Part shown: piece by piece, positions 46,489 through 54,685 of the stretch
How the letters are laid out: every line of letters begins with the position of its first letter
Numbering within the stretch: position 1 is the first letter of the stretch
Assembly (NCBI RefSeq): GCF_009937995.1
Contig: NZ_AP021881.1
Coordinates: forward strand, 682,001-746,000
DNA length: 64,000 nt
From: Sulfuriferula nivalis
GTDB lineage: Bacteria > Pseudomonadota > Gammaproteobacteria > Burkholderiales > Sulfuriferulaceae
Direction of reading: 5' to 3'
Made by a program: the position numbers and the translations under genes
The notes under the pieces: model-generated
Told to the model about the DNA's origin: nothing
The model's input: the letters and a program-made list of their open reading frames with translations, nothing else
Database searches by the model: none

Positions 46489-47568
46489 ATGAATATTAAT
46501 GGTGTCCCATATCGTACGATTTGGCGGTCGTCTGATGGTAAGGCTGTGGAAGTTATAGATCAAACACGTTTGCCTCATGAATTTGTGACAGTGCGCCTGG
46601 AGAACGTAGCTGATGTGGCTAATGCCATTCGGGTGATGCAGGTGCGGGGTGCGCCGTTAATCGGTGTGACCGCGGCCTATGGTGTGGCACTGGCGATGCA
46701 GAGATGCGCTACAGATATTGAGCTGACCCAGGTTTGTCAGTTGTTGTTGGCAACGCGACCCACGGCGGTTAATTTACGTTGGGCTTTAGTGCGTATGCAG
46801 GAGAAATTAAGTGGCGTTGCGGAGTCGGATCGCAATGTGCAGGCTTGGCTGGAAGCTGAATCGATAGCTGATGAAGATGTGGTTATAAATCAGGCTATTG
46901 GTCAGCACGGTTTGGCACTGATACGTGCGGTATGGTCGAATAAGCTTGAGGTGGTGAATATTCTGACGCATTGTAATGCTGGATGGTTGGCTACAGTTGA
47001 TCAGGGGACAGCGTTGGCACCTGTTTATGCTGCGCATGATGCGGGTATTCCTGTGCATGTGTGGGTTGATGAAACTCGTCCGCGTAATCAGGGGGCGAGT
47101 TTGACTGCCTGGGAGTTGCAGCAGCATGGCGTACCCTATACTTTAATCGTTGATAACGTAGGTGGACATTTGATGCAGCATGGTCAGGTGGATATGGTAA
47201 TAGTCGGAACGGATCGTACTGCGGCAAATGGTGATGTGTGTAATAAAGTGGGTACGTACTTGAAAGCATTAGCTGCTTTTGATAACAATGTGCCATTTTA
47301 TGTGTCATTACCAACGCCAACTATTGATTGGCAAATCAACGATGGCGTGAAAGATATTCCTATTGAACTGCGAGATGGAGATGAAGTTACATATATTCAT
47401 GGGCGAACCAGAGAGGGTGAATTGGTGGCGGTGAGTATTGCACCTGAAGGTAGCGCGGTAGGTAATTATGCTTTTGATGTGACGCCAGCGCGGTTGGTTA
47501 CAGGTTTAATTACGGAGCGTGGTGTCTGCGCGGCGACGAAGCACGGTTTGGCGGGGCTTTATTCATGA
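46489..47568 (+). CDS. mtnA: Methylthioribose-1-phosphate isomerase
   Basis: 359 residues. Converts methylthioribose-1-phosphate to methylthioribulose-1-phosphate. Typical segments are [20 protein letters not shown], the cysteine in [29 protein letters not shown] and the aspartate in [19 protein letters not shown]. The start ATG follows AAGGGTGG. It overlaps the next gene by four bases. The 273 bases upstream (46216-46488) separate it from the divergent T6SS run and hold no gene; I saw no SAM riboswitch-like structure there. Confidence 0.95.
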   Translation: MNINGVPYRTIWRSSDGKAVEVIDQTRLPHEFVTVRLENVADVANAIRVMQVRGAPLIGVTAAYGVALAMQRCATDIELTQVCQLLLATRPTAVNLRWALVRMQEKLSGVAESDRNVQAWLEAESIADEDVVINQAIGQHGLALIRAVWSNKLEVVNILTHCNAGWLATVDQGTALAPVYAAHDAGIPVHVWVDETRPRNQGASLTAWELQQHGVPYTLIVDNVGGHLMQHGQVDMVIVGTDRTAANGDVCNKVGTYLKALAAFDNNVPFYVSLPTPTIDWQINDGVKDIPIELRDGDEVTYIHGRTREGELVAVSIAPEGSAVGNYAFDVTPARLVTGLITERGVCAATKHGLAGLYS

Positions 47569-48221
47569 GTGCTACTTTTTCAGAAGATATGTTGCGGCAG
47601 CAAATGGTTGATACGGCATTGCAATTATCAAACAAGGGGCTAAATCGTGGTGCATCAGGCAATATTGGTGTGCGATTTGGTTCGGGTTTTCTAATTACCC
47701 CTACGGGTTTGCCTGCTGATGAAATGGTGGGTGGGGATATGGTGTTGATGGATTTTGATGGAAAGCATCAAGGTGCCCGTAGTCCTTCGAGTGAATGGCG
47801 TTTTCATCGTGATATTTTTGCTTCGCGCTCTGATGTAAATGCAATTGTTCATACGCATTCTACTTTTGCAACGACATTGGCCTGTATGGGGCGTGACGTA
47901 CCAGCTTTTCATTATATGGTTGCTGCCGCCGGCGGGCGCTCTATACGATGCTCGCCTTATGCGACTTTTGGTACGCAATTACTGTCGGATTATGCTTTGA
48001 GTGCTTTGGAATCGCGCTTCGCTTGTTTGCTTGGTAATCACGGATTAATTGTTGTGGGTGGATCGCTTAAAAGAGCGTTGGCACTTACTGTGGAAGTGGA
48101 GTCGCTGTGTGAGCAGTATTGGCGGGTATTGCAAGCAGGTGAGGTGAATTTGTTGTCGGACGAAGAAATGGATCTTGTGCTACATAAGTTCAAGTCATAT
48201 GGAAAGCCGGAGCAACAATGA
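47565..48221 (+). CDS. Class II aldolase, 5-(methylthio)ribulose-1-phosphate aldolase-like (Ald2)
   Basis: 218 residues. Fuculose-aldolase/adducin fold with [20 protein letters not shown], the Glu in [12 protein letters not shown], zinc histidines in [11 protein letters not shown] and the late [13 protein letters not shown]. The sequence [19 protein letters not shown] is characteristic of Ald2 enzymes that split methylthioribulose-1-phosphate (and 5-deoxyribulose-1-phosphate) into DHAP and an aldehyde. It is unlike the MtnB dehydratase. ATGA overlap with mtnA indicates a two-gene operon. Confidence 0.85.
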   Translation: MSATFSEDMLRQQMVDTALQLSNKGLNRGASGNIGVRFGSGFLITPTGLPADEMVGGDMVLMDFDGKHQGARSPSSEWRFHRDIFASRSDVNAIVHTHSTFATTLACMGRDVPAFHYMVAAAGGRSIRCSPYATFGTQLLSDYALSALESRFACLLGNHGLIVVGGSLKRALALTVEVESLCEQYWRVLQAGEVNLLSDEEMDLVLHKFKSYGKPEQQ

Positions 48222-48236
48222 ACAGCGGCTTCCTTG

Positions 48237-49343
48237 TTATGAGGTTGCAACCTTAGGCCTTCTATCTATTTTTATGGTGGTGGTTAGCATTTTATTTTTA
48301 TGTAGCAAGGTTACTTGAATGGTTGTGTTTGGCTTAAGTGCTGCAACCAGTTCCAGTAGTGCAAGAGAATCTTTGATAGGTTTGTGATCAGCGTCGAGAA
48401 GTATGTCGCCCGGATGAATTCCGGCTAAATCTGCTGGTCCATGTTGCAAGATACCAGAGATGAGCGCGCCGTTTGTGCTGGTTAATTGATATGACTCGGC
48501 TAATTCGGGGGTAATGTCTTGAACTTCCACTCCTATCCAGCCACGGATAACTTCACCGTGTTCAATTATCTGTTTCATGATTTTAGCTGCTAAATTGGAC
48601 GGGATTGCAAAGCCTATACCTTGTGATCCGCCAGTGCGTGAATAAATCGCGCTATTGACACCAATTAAATGCCCATCTGTATTGACCAGTGCGCCACCTG
48701 AGTTTCCGGGGTTGATGGCGGCATCAGTCTGAATAAAGTCTTCAAATGTATTAATGCCTAAATGACTGCGTCCTAATGCGCTGATGATACCCATGGTGAC
48801 AGTCTGGCCAACGCCGAATGGATTGCCTATGGCTAATGCTACGTCACCTATTGCGGCGCGATCAGATGGGGCGAAAGTAATTGCTGGCAGATTAGTTGCC
48901 TTGATCTTAAGTACTGCTAAATCCGTTTCAGGATCCGTGCCGACAATATTCGCGCTTAATGTACGCCCATCGTGGAGCATAACCTGAATTTCATCTGCGG
49001 CTTCAACTACATGCTGGTTGGTTAGTATGTAACCATCTGTACTAACGATGACGCCAGAACCTAAGTGATTGGTAGGGTCGGTGTTCGTGTCTGGTCTGCC
49101 ACTAATAGATGGTGCGAGTGGAGTGCTATATGTTTTTTTACTGGTGAATACGTTGACTACGCTCGGTCTGGCAAGTTTGGCTGCGTTACGGAAACTAATC
49201 TGGGGTGAGAGTGATGTATTGTCACTAGTTTGAACTGGTGACGATGGTTTATTGATAAATGCTGGTGGAAATAATCTAAATACAAAAAGTATGCCCAATG
49301 CAATTGTTGTGCTTTGGGCAAAAAGTAACCAAAATTTACGCAT
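48237..49343 (-). CDS. DegQ/DegS-type periplasmic serine protease, one PDZ domain
   Basis: About 368 residues from the ATG at 49343 (MRKFWLLFAQ), chosen because a longer ORF adds an unconserved stretch. The single N-terminal hydrophobic segment is a membrane anchor or signal (TIALGILFVFRL). The trypsin-like domain has all three residues: His in LTNQHVVEAADEI, Asp in DPETDLAVLKI, Ser in INPGNSGGALVNTDG. One PDZ domain follows (GWIGVEVQDITPELAESY onward). Divergent from petABC, a pairing common in betaproteobacteria. Probably envelope protein quality control. Confidence 0.93.
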   Translation of the reverse strand: MRKFWLLFAQSTTIALGILFVFRLFPPAFINKPSSPVQTSDNTSLSPQISFRNAAKLARPSVVNVFTSKKTYSTPLAPSISGRPDTNTDPTNHLGSGVIVSTDGYILTNQHVVEAADEIQVMLHDGRTLSANIVGTDPETDLAVLKIKATNLPAITFAPSDRAAIGDVALAIGNPFGVGQTVTMGIISALGRSHLGINTFEDFIQTDAAINPGNSGGALVNTDGHLIGVNSAIYSRTGGSQGIGFAIPSNLAAKIMKQIIEHGEVIRGWIGVEVQDITPELAESYQLTSTNGALISGILQHGPADLAGIHPGDILLDADHKPIKDSLALLELVAALKPNTTIQVTLLHKNKMLTTTIKIDRRPKVATS

Positions 49344-49517
49344 TTTGAGATGGAATGAGTATCTAAATATTAAAGAAATTATACAGTAAGCCTGCTCAAA
49401 TAAGAGTGTCAGCATTGAGAAAGTAAATAATGTGAAAATTAGGCTTTATGTTTTGCATGAAAATTAGGTAAAATAGTATAGTTTTTCAGTTCGCGTAACC
49501 TTTTGAGGGATGTATTT

Positions 49518-50111
49518 ATGAGTAATCAGCAAGTGGATCGCAGCAAACGCCGCTTCCTCGTCGCTGCTACCACAGCAATGGGTGGCGTAGCGGGTGTGGC
49601 TGTTTTAACGCCTTTTGTGATGAGCATGTTACCTAGTGAACGTGCTAAAGCAGCAGGTGCGCCTGTAGAGGCGGATATTAGCAAGGTTGAGCCTGGTATG
49701 TTGTTGGCCATTGAGTGGCAAGGCAAACCTGTATGGATAGTCAATCGTACACCAGCTACATTGGCGACTCTGGCTAAAATCGGTGATAAATTGGTCGATC
49801 CAAATTCAGATGTGCCACAACAGCCTGCCTATTGTAAGAATACAGATCGCTCAATCAAGCCTGAATATTTGGTTGTAGTGGGTATTTGCACACATTTGGG
49901 ATGTTCACCAACCTTCCGCCCTGAATTAGCGCCAGCAGATTTAGGTCCTGATTGGGTTGGCGGCTGGTTCTGCCCATGTCATGGTTCGCGTTATGATTTG
50001 GCTGCTCGTGTATACAAAAACGTGCCTGCGCCTATGAATATGCAAGTGCCACCTTATAAATACCTCACCGCCACTCGCATTATTGTTGGCGTTGATCAAA
50101 AAGGAGCTTAA
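49518..50111 (+). CDS. petA: Ubiquinol-cytochrome c reductase, Rieske iron-sulfur subunit
   Basis: About 197 residues from the ATG with GAGGGA seven bases upstream (a TTG at 49503 lies farther up). Tat-type N-terminus: DRSKRRFLVAATT followed by a hydrophobic anchor. The 2Fe-2S ligands are in CTHLGCSP and CPCHGSRYD. First gene of the petABC operon for the bc1 complex, which passes electrons from quinol to cytochrome c (or the reverse in lithotrophs). Confidence 0.97.
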   Translation: MSNQQVDRSKRRFLVAATTAMGGVAGVAVLTPFVMSMLPSERAKAAGAPVEADISKVEPGMLLAIEWQGKPVWIVNRTPATLATLAKIGDKLVDPNSDVPQQPAYCKNTDRSIKPEYLVVVGICTHLGCSPTFRPELAPADLGPDWVGGWFCPCHGSRYDLAARVYKNVPAPMNMQVPPYKYLTATRIIVGVDQKGA

Positions 50112-50114
50112 TTT

Positions 50115-51338
50115 ATGAGCGCTATGAAAAATCTGGTTGGTTGGATTGATGACCGCTTTCCGCTCACTGCAAACTGGAAAGCTCATTTATCTGAGTACTA
50201 TGCACCTAAGAATTTCAATTTCTGGTATTTCTTTGGTTCGTTAGCTTTGTTGGTTTTGGTTATCCAAATTCTGACAGGTATCTTTTTGACGATGAACTAC
50301 AAGCCAGATTCAACTTTGGCATTCTTGTCAGTTGAATACATCATGCGTGATGTGGAATGGGGTTGGTTGATACGTTATATGCACTCAACTGGCGCGTCCA
50401 TGTTCTTCGTGGTTGTGTATCTGCATATGTTCCGCGGGTTAATTTACGGTTCATATCGTAAGCCACGTGAATTAATTTGGATCTTCGGTATGATGATTTA
50501 CTTGGCTTTGATGGCTGAGGCATTCATGGGCTATTTGTTGCCATGGGGTCAAATGTCATTCTGGGGCGCACAAGTTATTATTTCCCTGTTTGGTGCGATT
50601 CCTTTCGTAGGTGATGCATTGTCATTGTGGATCCGTGGTGACTTCGTTGTTTCAGATGCTACTTTGAATCGTTTCTTTGCGTTCCATGTGATTGCATTGC
50701 CGCTGGTGTTGGTTGGTTTGGTTGCCGCGCATATTATTGCGTTACACGAAGTCGGCTCAAATAACCCTGAAGGTATTGAAATCAAGAAGCACAAAGATCC
50801 AGTTACTCACATTCCTTTGGATGGTATTCCTTTCCACCCTTACTACTCTGTTAAAGATATCGTGGGTGTAATTGTGTTCCTGATGGTGTTTAGTGCAATT
50901 GTGTTCTTTGCACCTGAATTTGGTGGCTGGTTCCTTGAGCCTGATAACTTTATTCCTGCTAACCCATTTAAAACACCAGAGCATATTGTACCTTTATGGT
51001 ATTTCACACCGTTCTACGCAATATTGCGTGCTGTACCTGATAAGTTTTTGGGTGTGGTAGGTATGGGTGCTGGTGTGGTAATTATGTTCTTCCTGCCTTG
51101 GTTGGATCGTTCTAAAGTGAAATCTATCCGTTATCGTGGTACGTTGTACAAAGCCATCTTGACCGTGTTTATTATCAGCTTTATTGGTTTGGGTTACTTG
51201 GGTACACAACCACCAACTCCAGGATTAACCATGCTGGCCCGTGTATTTAGTGTGATTTATTTTGGCTTCTTTGTATTGATGCCTTGGTATACCGCTATCG
51301 ATAAAACCAAACCAGTGCCTGAAAGGATTCCTGAATAA
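50115..51338 (+). CDS. petB: Ubiquinol-cytochrome c reductase, cytochrome b subunit
   Basis: 407 residues, complete, with eight expected membrane helices. Haem-ligand histidines occur in helices B and D (RYMHSTGASMFFVVVYLHMF, and FHVIALPLVLVGLVAAHI). The Qo-site motif is present as PLWYFTPFYAILR rather than the PEWY form of mitochondria (family variant PxWY). It begins three bases after petA and its stop overlaps the petC start. Confidence 0.97.
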   Translation: MSAMKNLVGWIDDRFPLTANWKAHLSEYYAPKNFNFWYFFGSLALLVLVIQILTGIFLTMNYKPDSTLAFLSVEYIMRDVEWGWLIRYMHSTGASMFFVVVYLHMFRGLIYGSYRKPRELIWIFGMMIYLALMAEAFMGYLLPWGQMSFWGAQVIISLFGAIPFVGDALSLWIRGDFVVSDATLNRFFAFHVIALPLVLVGLVAAHIIALHEVGSNNPEGIEIKKHKDPVTHIPLDGIPFHPYYSVKDIVGVIVFLMVFSAIVFFAPEFGGWFLEPDNFIPANPFKTPEHIVPLWYFTPFYAILRAVPDKFLGVVGMGAGVVIMFFLPWLDRSKVKSIRYRGTLYKAILTVFIISFIGLGYLGTQPPTPGLTMLARVFSVIYFGFFVLMPWYTAIDKTKPVPERIPE

Positions 51339-52057
51339 TGAAAAAATTTCTATTAGCTTTGTTTTTTGTACCTTTGACGGCTTTAGCATCTGAACATGTT
51401 TATCTGGATAAAGCGCCAGTAAATTTAGATGACTATGCTTCAATACAGCGGGGCGCAAAAATATTTACTAATTATTGCTTGAGCTGTCATAGTGCAAATG
51501 CAATGCGATACTCACGTTTAGAAGATGTGGGCTTGACCGAAGAGCAGATTAAGAACAACCTGCTTTTTGCAACTGATAAGGTTGGTAATACGATGAGTAT
51601 TGCAATGCCCCCATTGGATGCAAAAAAATGGTTTGGTGCTGCACCACCTGATTTGTCAGTGGTTGCTCGTTCACGCAATCCTGACTGGCTTTATACTTAT
51701 TTACGTAGTTTCTATCTGGATGATTCTCGTCCAACAGGTTGGAACAATACCGTATTTGAGAAAGTGGGCATGCCGCATGTGCTGTGGTCTTTGCAAGGTA
51801 AGCAAGCGCTAAAAGAGCCTGCTAGTGGTGAACGTGATCCACATGTCAAGCCGGAGTTTGAGTTGGTACAGCCTGGTTCATTAACACCTGCTGAATATGA
51901 TGCAACGGTGGGTGACCTAGTTAACTACCTGACATGGATGGGTGAGCCAGCTAAAATGAAACGTATGGAATTAGGTGTGATGGTTCTGTTGTTCCTGTCT
52001 ATATTCTTCGTACTTGCTTACTATATGAAAAAAGAGTTCTGGAAAGACATACATTAA
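51338..52057 (+). CDS. petC: Ubiquinol-cytochrome c reductase, cytochrome c1
   Basis: 239 residues. Signal peptide (FLLALFFVPLTALAS), c-type haem motif CLSCHSANAMRYSRL near residue 47, the sixth-ligand methionine probably in AMPPLDAKKW, and a C-terminal membrane anchor (LGVMVLLFLSIFFVLAYYM) with basic end. TAATG overlap with petB. A terminator-like hairpin follows at 52086. Confidence 0.96.
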   Translation: MKKFLLALFFVPLTALASEHVYLDKAPVNLDDYASIQRGAKIFTNYCLSCHSANAMRYSRLEDVGLTEEQIKNNLLFATDKVGNTMSIAMPPLDAKKWFGAAPPDLSVVARSRNPDWLYTYLRSFYLDDSRPTGWNNTVFEKVGMPHVLWSLQGKQALKEPASGERDPHVKPEFELVQPGSLTPAEYDATVGDLVNYLTWMGEPAKMKRMELGVMVLLFLSIFFVLAYYMKKEFWKDIH

Positions 52058-52085
52058 TTTAGCCTGTTTGGTAGATTGATTTTAC

Positions 52086-52108
52086 GGCCGACGGTACCCC
52101 CGTCGGCC
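52086..52108 (+). terminator. Hairpin after petC
   Basis: Perfect 9-bp stem GGCCGACGG (52086-52094) and CCGTCGGCC (52100-52108) with a 5-base loop. It is followed by ATATTATTTT, a weak T-rich tail. Probably a partial terminator or attenuator between petC and sspA. Confidence 0.65.
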
Positions 52109-52130
52109 ATATTATTTTGGGGTAATCACT

Positions 52131-52730
52131 ATGATGACATTGTATTCGGGTAATACTTGCCCATACAGCCAACGCTGTCGTATCGTCCTGTTTGAAAAAG
52201 GCATGGATTTTGAAGTGATAGACGTGGATTTGCAAAACAAGCCTGACGATCTCGCGTTGATGAATCCTTATAATCGTGTACCAGTATTGGTAGAACGTGA
52301 TTTGGTGCTTTATGAAGCTAATATCATCAACGAATACATTGATGAACGTTTCCCACACCCACAATTAATGCCTGCCGATCCAGTCATGCGAGCCCGAGCT
52401 CGATTATTTCTGTTTACGTTTGAACAAGATTTATTCAGTCATGTGAATGCAATTGAGCATGGCAGTAAGAGTGCAGCTGACAAGGCTCGCATAATAATTC
52501 GTGACAATCTAACGCAAATTTCTCCTATATTTGCAAAGCAACAGTACATGCTGAATGACGATTTCTCCATGTTGGATGTGGCTATTGCGCCGTTATTATG
52601 GCGTTTGGAGCATTACGACATACAATTGCCTAAGCAAGCTGTTAATTTGTTGAAATATGCCGAGCGATTATTTAGTCGTACTGCATTTATTGATGCTTTG
52701 ACCCCTAATGAAAAGGCGATGCGTAAATAA
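52131..52730 (+). CDS. sspA: Stringent starvation protein A (GST fold)
   Basis: 199 residues. RNA-polymerase-associated regulator with a glutathione-transferase fold. The N-terminal thioredoxin-like part has LYSGNTCPYSQRCRIVLFEKG, NPYNRVPVLVERD and YEANIINEYIDERFPHP; the C-terminal part is helical. GGGG lies eight bases before the ATG. It overlaps sspB by one base (TAATG). The pet-sspAB order is conserved in betaproteobacteria. Confidence 0.95.
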   Translation: MMTLYSGNTCPYSQRCRIVLFEKGMDFEVIDVDLQNKPDDLALMNPYNRVPVLVERDLVLYEANIINEYIDERFPHPQLMPADPVMRARARLFLFTFEQDLFSHVNAIEHGSKSAADKARIIIRDNLTQISPIFAKQQYMLNDDFSMLDVAIAPLLWRLEHYDIQLPKQAVNLLKYAERLFSRTAFIDALTPNEKAMRK

Positions 52731-53125
52731 TGCCTGGCAATGGTACTAAACCTTATCTAATACGTGCTATTTATGAATGGTGTGTGGATAGCGGTTATAC
52801 ACCTTATTTATCTGTGGTTGTTGATGTTAATACCCGTGTGCCGATGGAGTATGTCAAGGATGGAAATATTGTCCTGAATTTATCACCATCGGCAACACAT
52901 GGTTTGCTCATTGATAATCAATGGGTGCGTTTTTCTGCACGTTTTAATGGTGTGTCTCGGCAGTTGGAAGTCCCAATTACGGCCGTTGCGGGAATTTTTG
53001 CGCGTGAAAATGGTGAAGGACTGGGTTTTGAAGTAACGGTGTCAGCTACTGTTGATCAAGAGGATGAAACGCCACCTGAACCAACTAAACCGCCTTCCAA
53101 ACCAAAGTTTCAAATTGTAAAATAA
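52730..53125 (+). CDS. sspB: ClpXP protease specificity-enhancing factor SspB
   Basis: 131 residues. Delivers ssrA-tagged proteins to ClpXP. The substrate-binding domain is recognised from KPYLIRAIYEWCVDSGYTPY and GNIVLNLSPSATHGLL, followed by FSARFNGV and VPITAVAGIFARENGEG. A flexible Pro/Glu-rich linker leads to the ClpX-binding tail (KPKFQIVK). Confidence 0.95.
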   Translation: MPGNGTKPYLIRAIYEWCVDSGYTPYLSVVVDVNTRVPMEYVKDGNIVLNLSPSATHGLLIDNQWVRFSARFNGVSRQLEVPITAVAGIFARENGEGLGFEVTVSATVDQEDETPPEPTKPPSKPKFQIVK

Positions 53126-53167
53126 GCTCGTAATTTTGTGCTGTGTTATTTTTAGCATGAATTACTA

Positions 53168-53196
53168 TTCACTTAGCTAGAAAGTTTAGGTATAAT
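53168..53196 (+). promoter_or_regulatory. Promoter of tRNA-Thr
   Basis: TTCACT (53168-53173), 17-base spacer, TATAAT (53191-53196), ending 10 bases before the tRNA. A good -10 and a moderate -35. Confidence 0.7.
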
Positions 53197-53206
53197 GTCG
53201 CCTCTT

Positions 53207-53282
53207 GCCCTCTTAGCTCATCCGGTAGAGCAACGGTTTTGTAAACCGTAGGTGGTCTGTTCGAGTCAGACAGAGGGCACCA
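53207..53282 (+). tRNA. thrT: tRNA-Thr (anticodon TGT)
   Basis: 76 nt. Acceptor stem GCCCTCT (53207-53213) with AGAGGGC (53272-53278), discriminator A, CCA encoded at 53280-53282. The anticodon stem ACGGT/ACCGT encloses TTTGTAA with anticodon TGT at 53240-53242. The T loop TTCGAGT is present. Confidence 0.97.
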
Positions 53283-53288
53283 AAATTA

Positions 53289-53322
53289 AAGCACCTGAAC
53301 ATCAGTTCAGGTGCTTTTTTTA
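53289..53322 (+). terminator. Rho-independent terminator of tRNA-Thr
   Basis: Stem AAGCACCTGAAC (53289-53300) with GTTCAGGTGCTT (53305-53316), four-base loop, then a T run. A strong 12-bp stem. Confidence 0.93.
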
Positions 53323-53380
53323 TTACCTGGCGTGGACGCCCTTTTAATTATGACAGGTGTAAAATAACCCTTTAGACTTT

Positions 53381-54679
53381 GTGAATATGGCGGGTAATAT
53401 GGCATTGCAGCGAGTGATGGCTACTGCTCTAGATTTAAATCGCAGTTGTAACTGCCAAACACTAAACGCAGCAACTTTGTATCGTCAACTTTCAACTGAC
53501 GTAGCTTGGGGTAATGTGCAAGCTGCCGTACTCGAGTCCCGCCCCTATTTATTCTCATCTACTGTCGTATTTGTATGTCCAAGTACTATGGATGCGATGG
53601 CGAAGATAGTCTCCGCTATTGAGGCAACCATTATGTTGCCAAGCTATCAGCAGCAGGCACTATCACTCGCTCCATCTATTGCAGTTGAATCGTTTGGTCC
53701 TTCAGGCGTTTTTATGGGTTACGATTTTCATCTGGGGGAGCATGGGCCACAACTAATAGAAATTAATACTAATGCGGGTGGTGCGTTGCTTAATGTTGTA
53801 TTGGCACGAGCACAGCAGGTTTGTTGTGAAGAAATGGCATGGGCATTTAAACCCAGCACAGCGTTACCTGCAATAGAGCAGGAGTTTCTTGCCATGTTTC
53901 AACATGAGTGGGCATTGCAACGTGGGGATGCGCCTATGGGTCGCATTGCTATCGTTGATGATGATCCTGATAATCAATACCTGCATCCGGAATTTAAGCT
54001 CTTTCAACAGATGTTTGAACGAGCAGGTATAGCTGTTGTTATCGCTGATGCGCGCGAATTAACTTGGGTGGCTGATAAATTGCACTACGCTGGGCAAGTC
54101 ATTGATATGGTCTACAATCGCTTAACGGATTTTTATTTGGCGGCAACTGAGCATGAAGCTTTGCGTGTTGCATATGAAGCTGGAGCAGTAGTGTTGACGC
54201 CAAATCCTCATGCTCATGCGTTGCATGCTGATAAACGAAATCTGGTTGCTTTGAGTGATGTTGTGCAACTAGGTGCTATGGGCGTAGCGCCATCTGAGCG
54301 TGATGTTTTATTAGCAGGTATCCCGCGTACGCAATTGGTGTCTGCGGACAATGCCGATAAGCTCTGGCATGATCGTCGTCATTTGTTTTTTAAACCCGCA
54401 ACAGGCTACGGCAGCAAGGCTGCATATCGTGGTGATAAATTGACTAGGCGTGTCTGGCAGGAAATATTGCAAGGGGATTATGTCGCGCAGGCGATAGCAC
54501 CGCCGAGTGAACGGTTAATTAATGTGGATGGTGTAGATGTTGCATTAAAACTGGATGTTAGGGTTTATACCTATCAGGGTGCCGTACAGCTAGTTGCGGC
54601 CAGGTTATATGCAGGGCAAACAACTAATTTCCGTACACCTGGTGGTGGTTTTGCCCCTGTTTTCGTTGTGCCTCAGTGA
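53381..54679 (+). CDS. ATP-grasp-like ligase beside an amidotransferase, unknown product
   Basis: 432 residues from a GTG; ATGs at 53387 and 53399 are equally possible starts, with no clear ribosome-binding site. The N-terminal half has LIEINTNAGGALLN, typical of glutathionylspermidine-synthase-like or circularly permuted ATP-grasp enzymes. Then come MVYNRLTDFYL, the lysine-containing FFKPATGYGSKAAYRG, and DVRVYTYQGAVQLVAARLYAG. Such enzymes join a carboxylate to an amine using ATP. Six bases before an AsnB-type amidotransferase, it probably builds a peptide-like substrate for it. No acetyltransferase domain is seen. Confidence 0.8.
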   Translation: MNMAGNMALQRVMATALDLNRSCNCQTLNAATLYRQLSTDVAWGNVQAAVLESRPYLFSSTVVFVCPSTMDAMAKIVSAIEATIMLPSYQQQALSLAPSIAVESFGPSGVFMGYDFHLGEHGPQLIEINTNAGGALLNVVLARAQQVCCEEMAWAFKPSTALPAIEQEFLAMFQHEWALQRGDAPMGRIAIVDDDPDNQYLHPEFKLFQQMFERAGIAVVIADARELTWVADKLHYAGQVIDMVYNRLTDFYLAATEHEALRVAYEAGAVVLTPNPHAHALHADKRNLVALSDVVQLGAMGVAPSERDVLLAGIPRTQLVSADNADKLWHDRRHLFFKPATGYGSKAAYRGDKLTRRVWQEILQGDYVAQAIAPPSERLINVDGVDVALKLDVRVYTYQGAVQLVAARLYAGQTTNFRTPGGGFAPVFVVPQ

Positions 54680-54685
54680 GTTATT

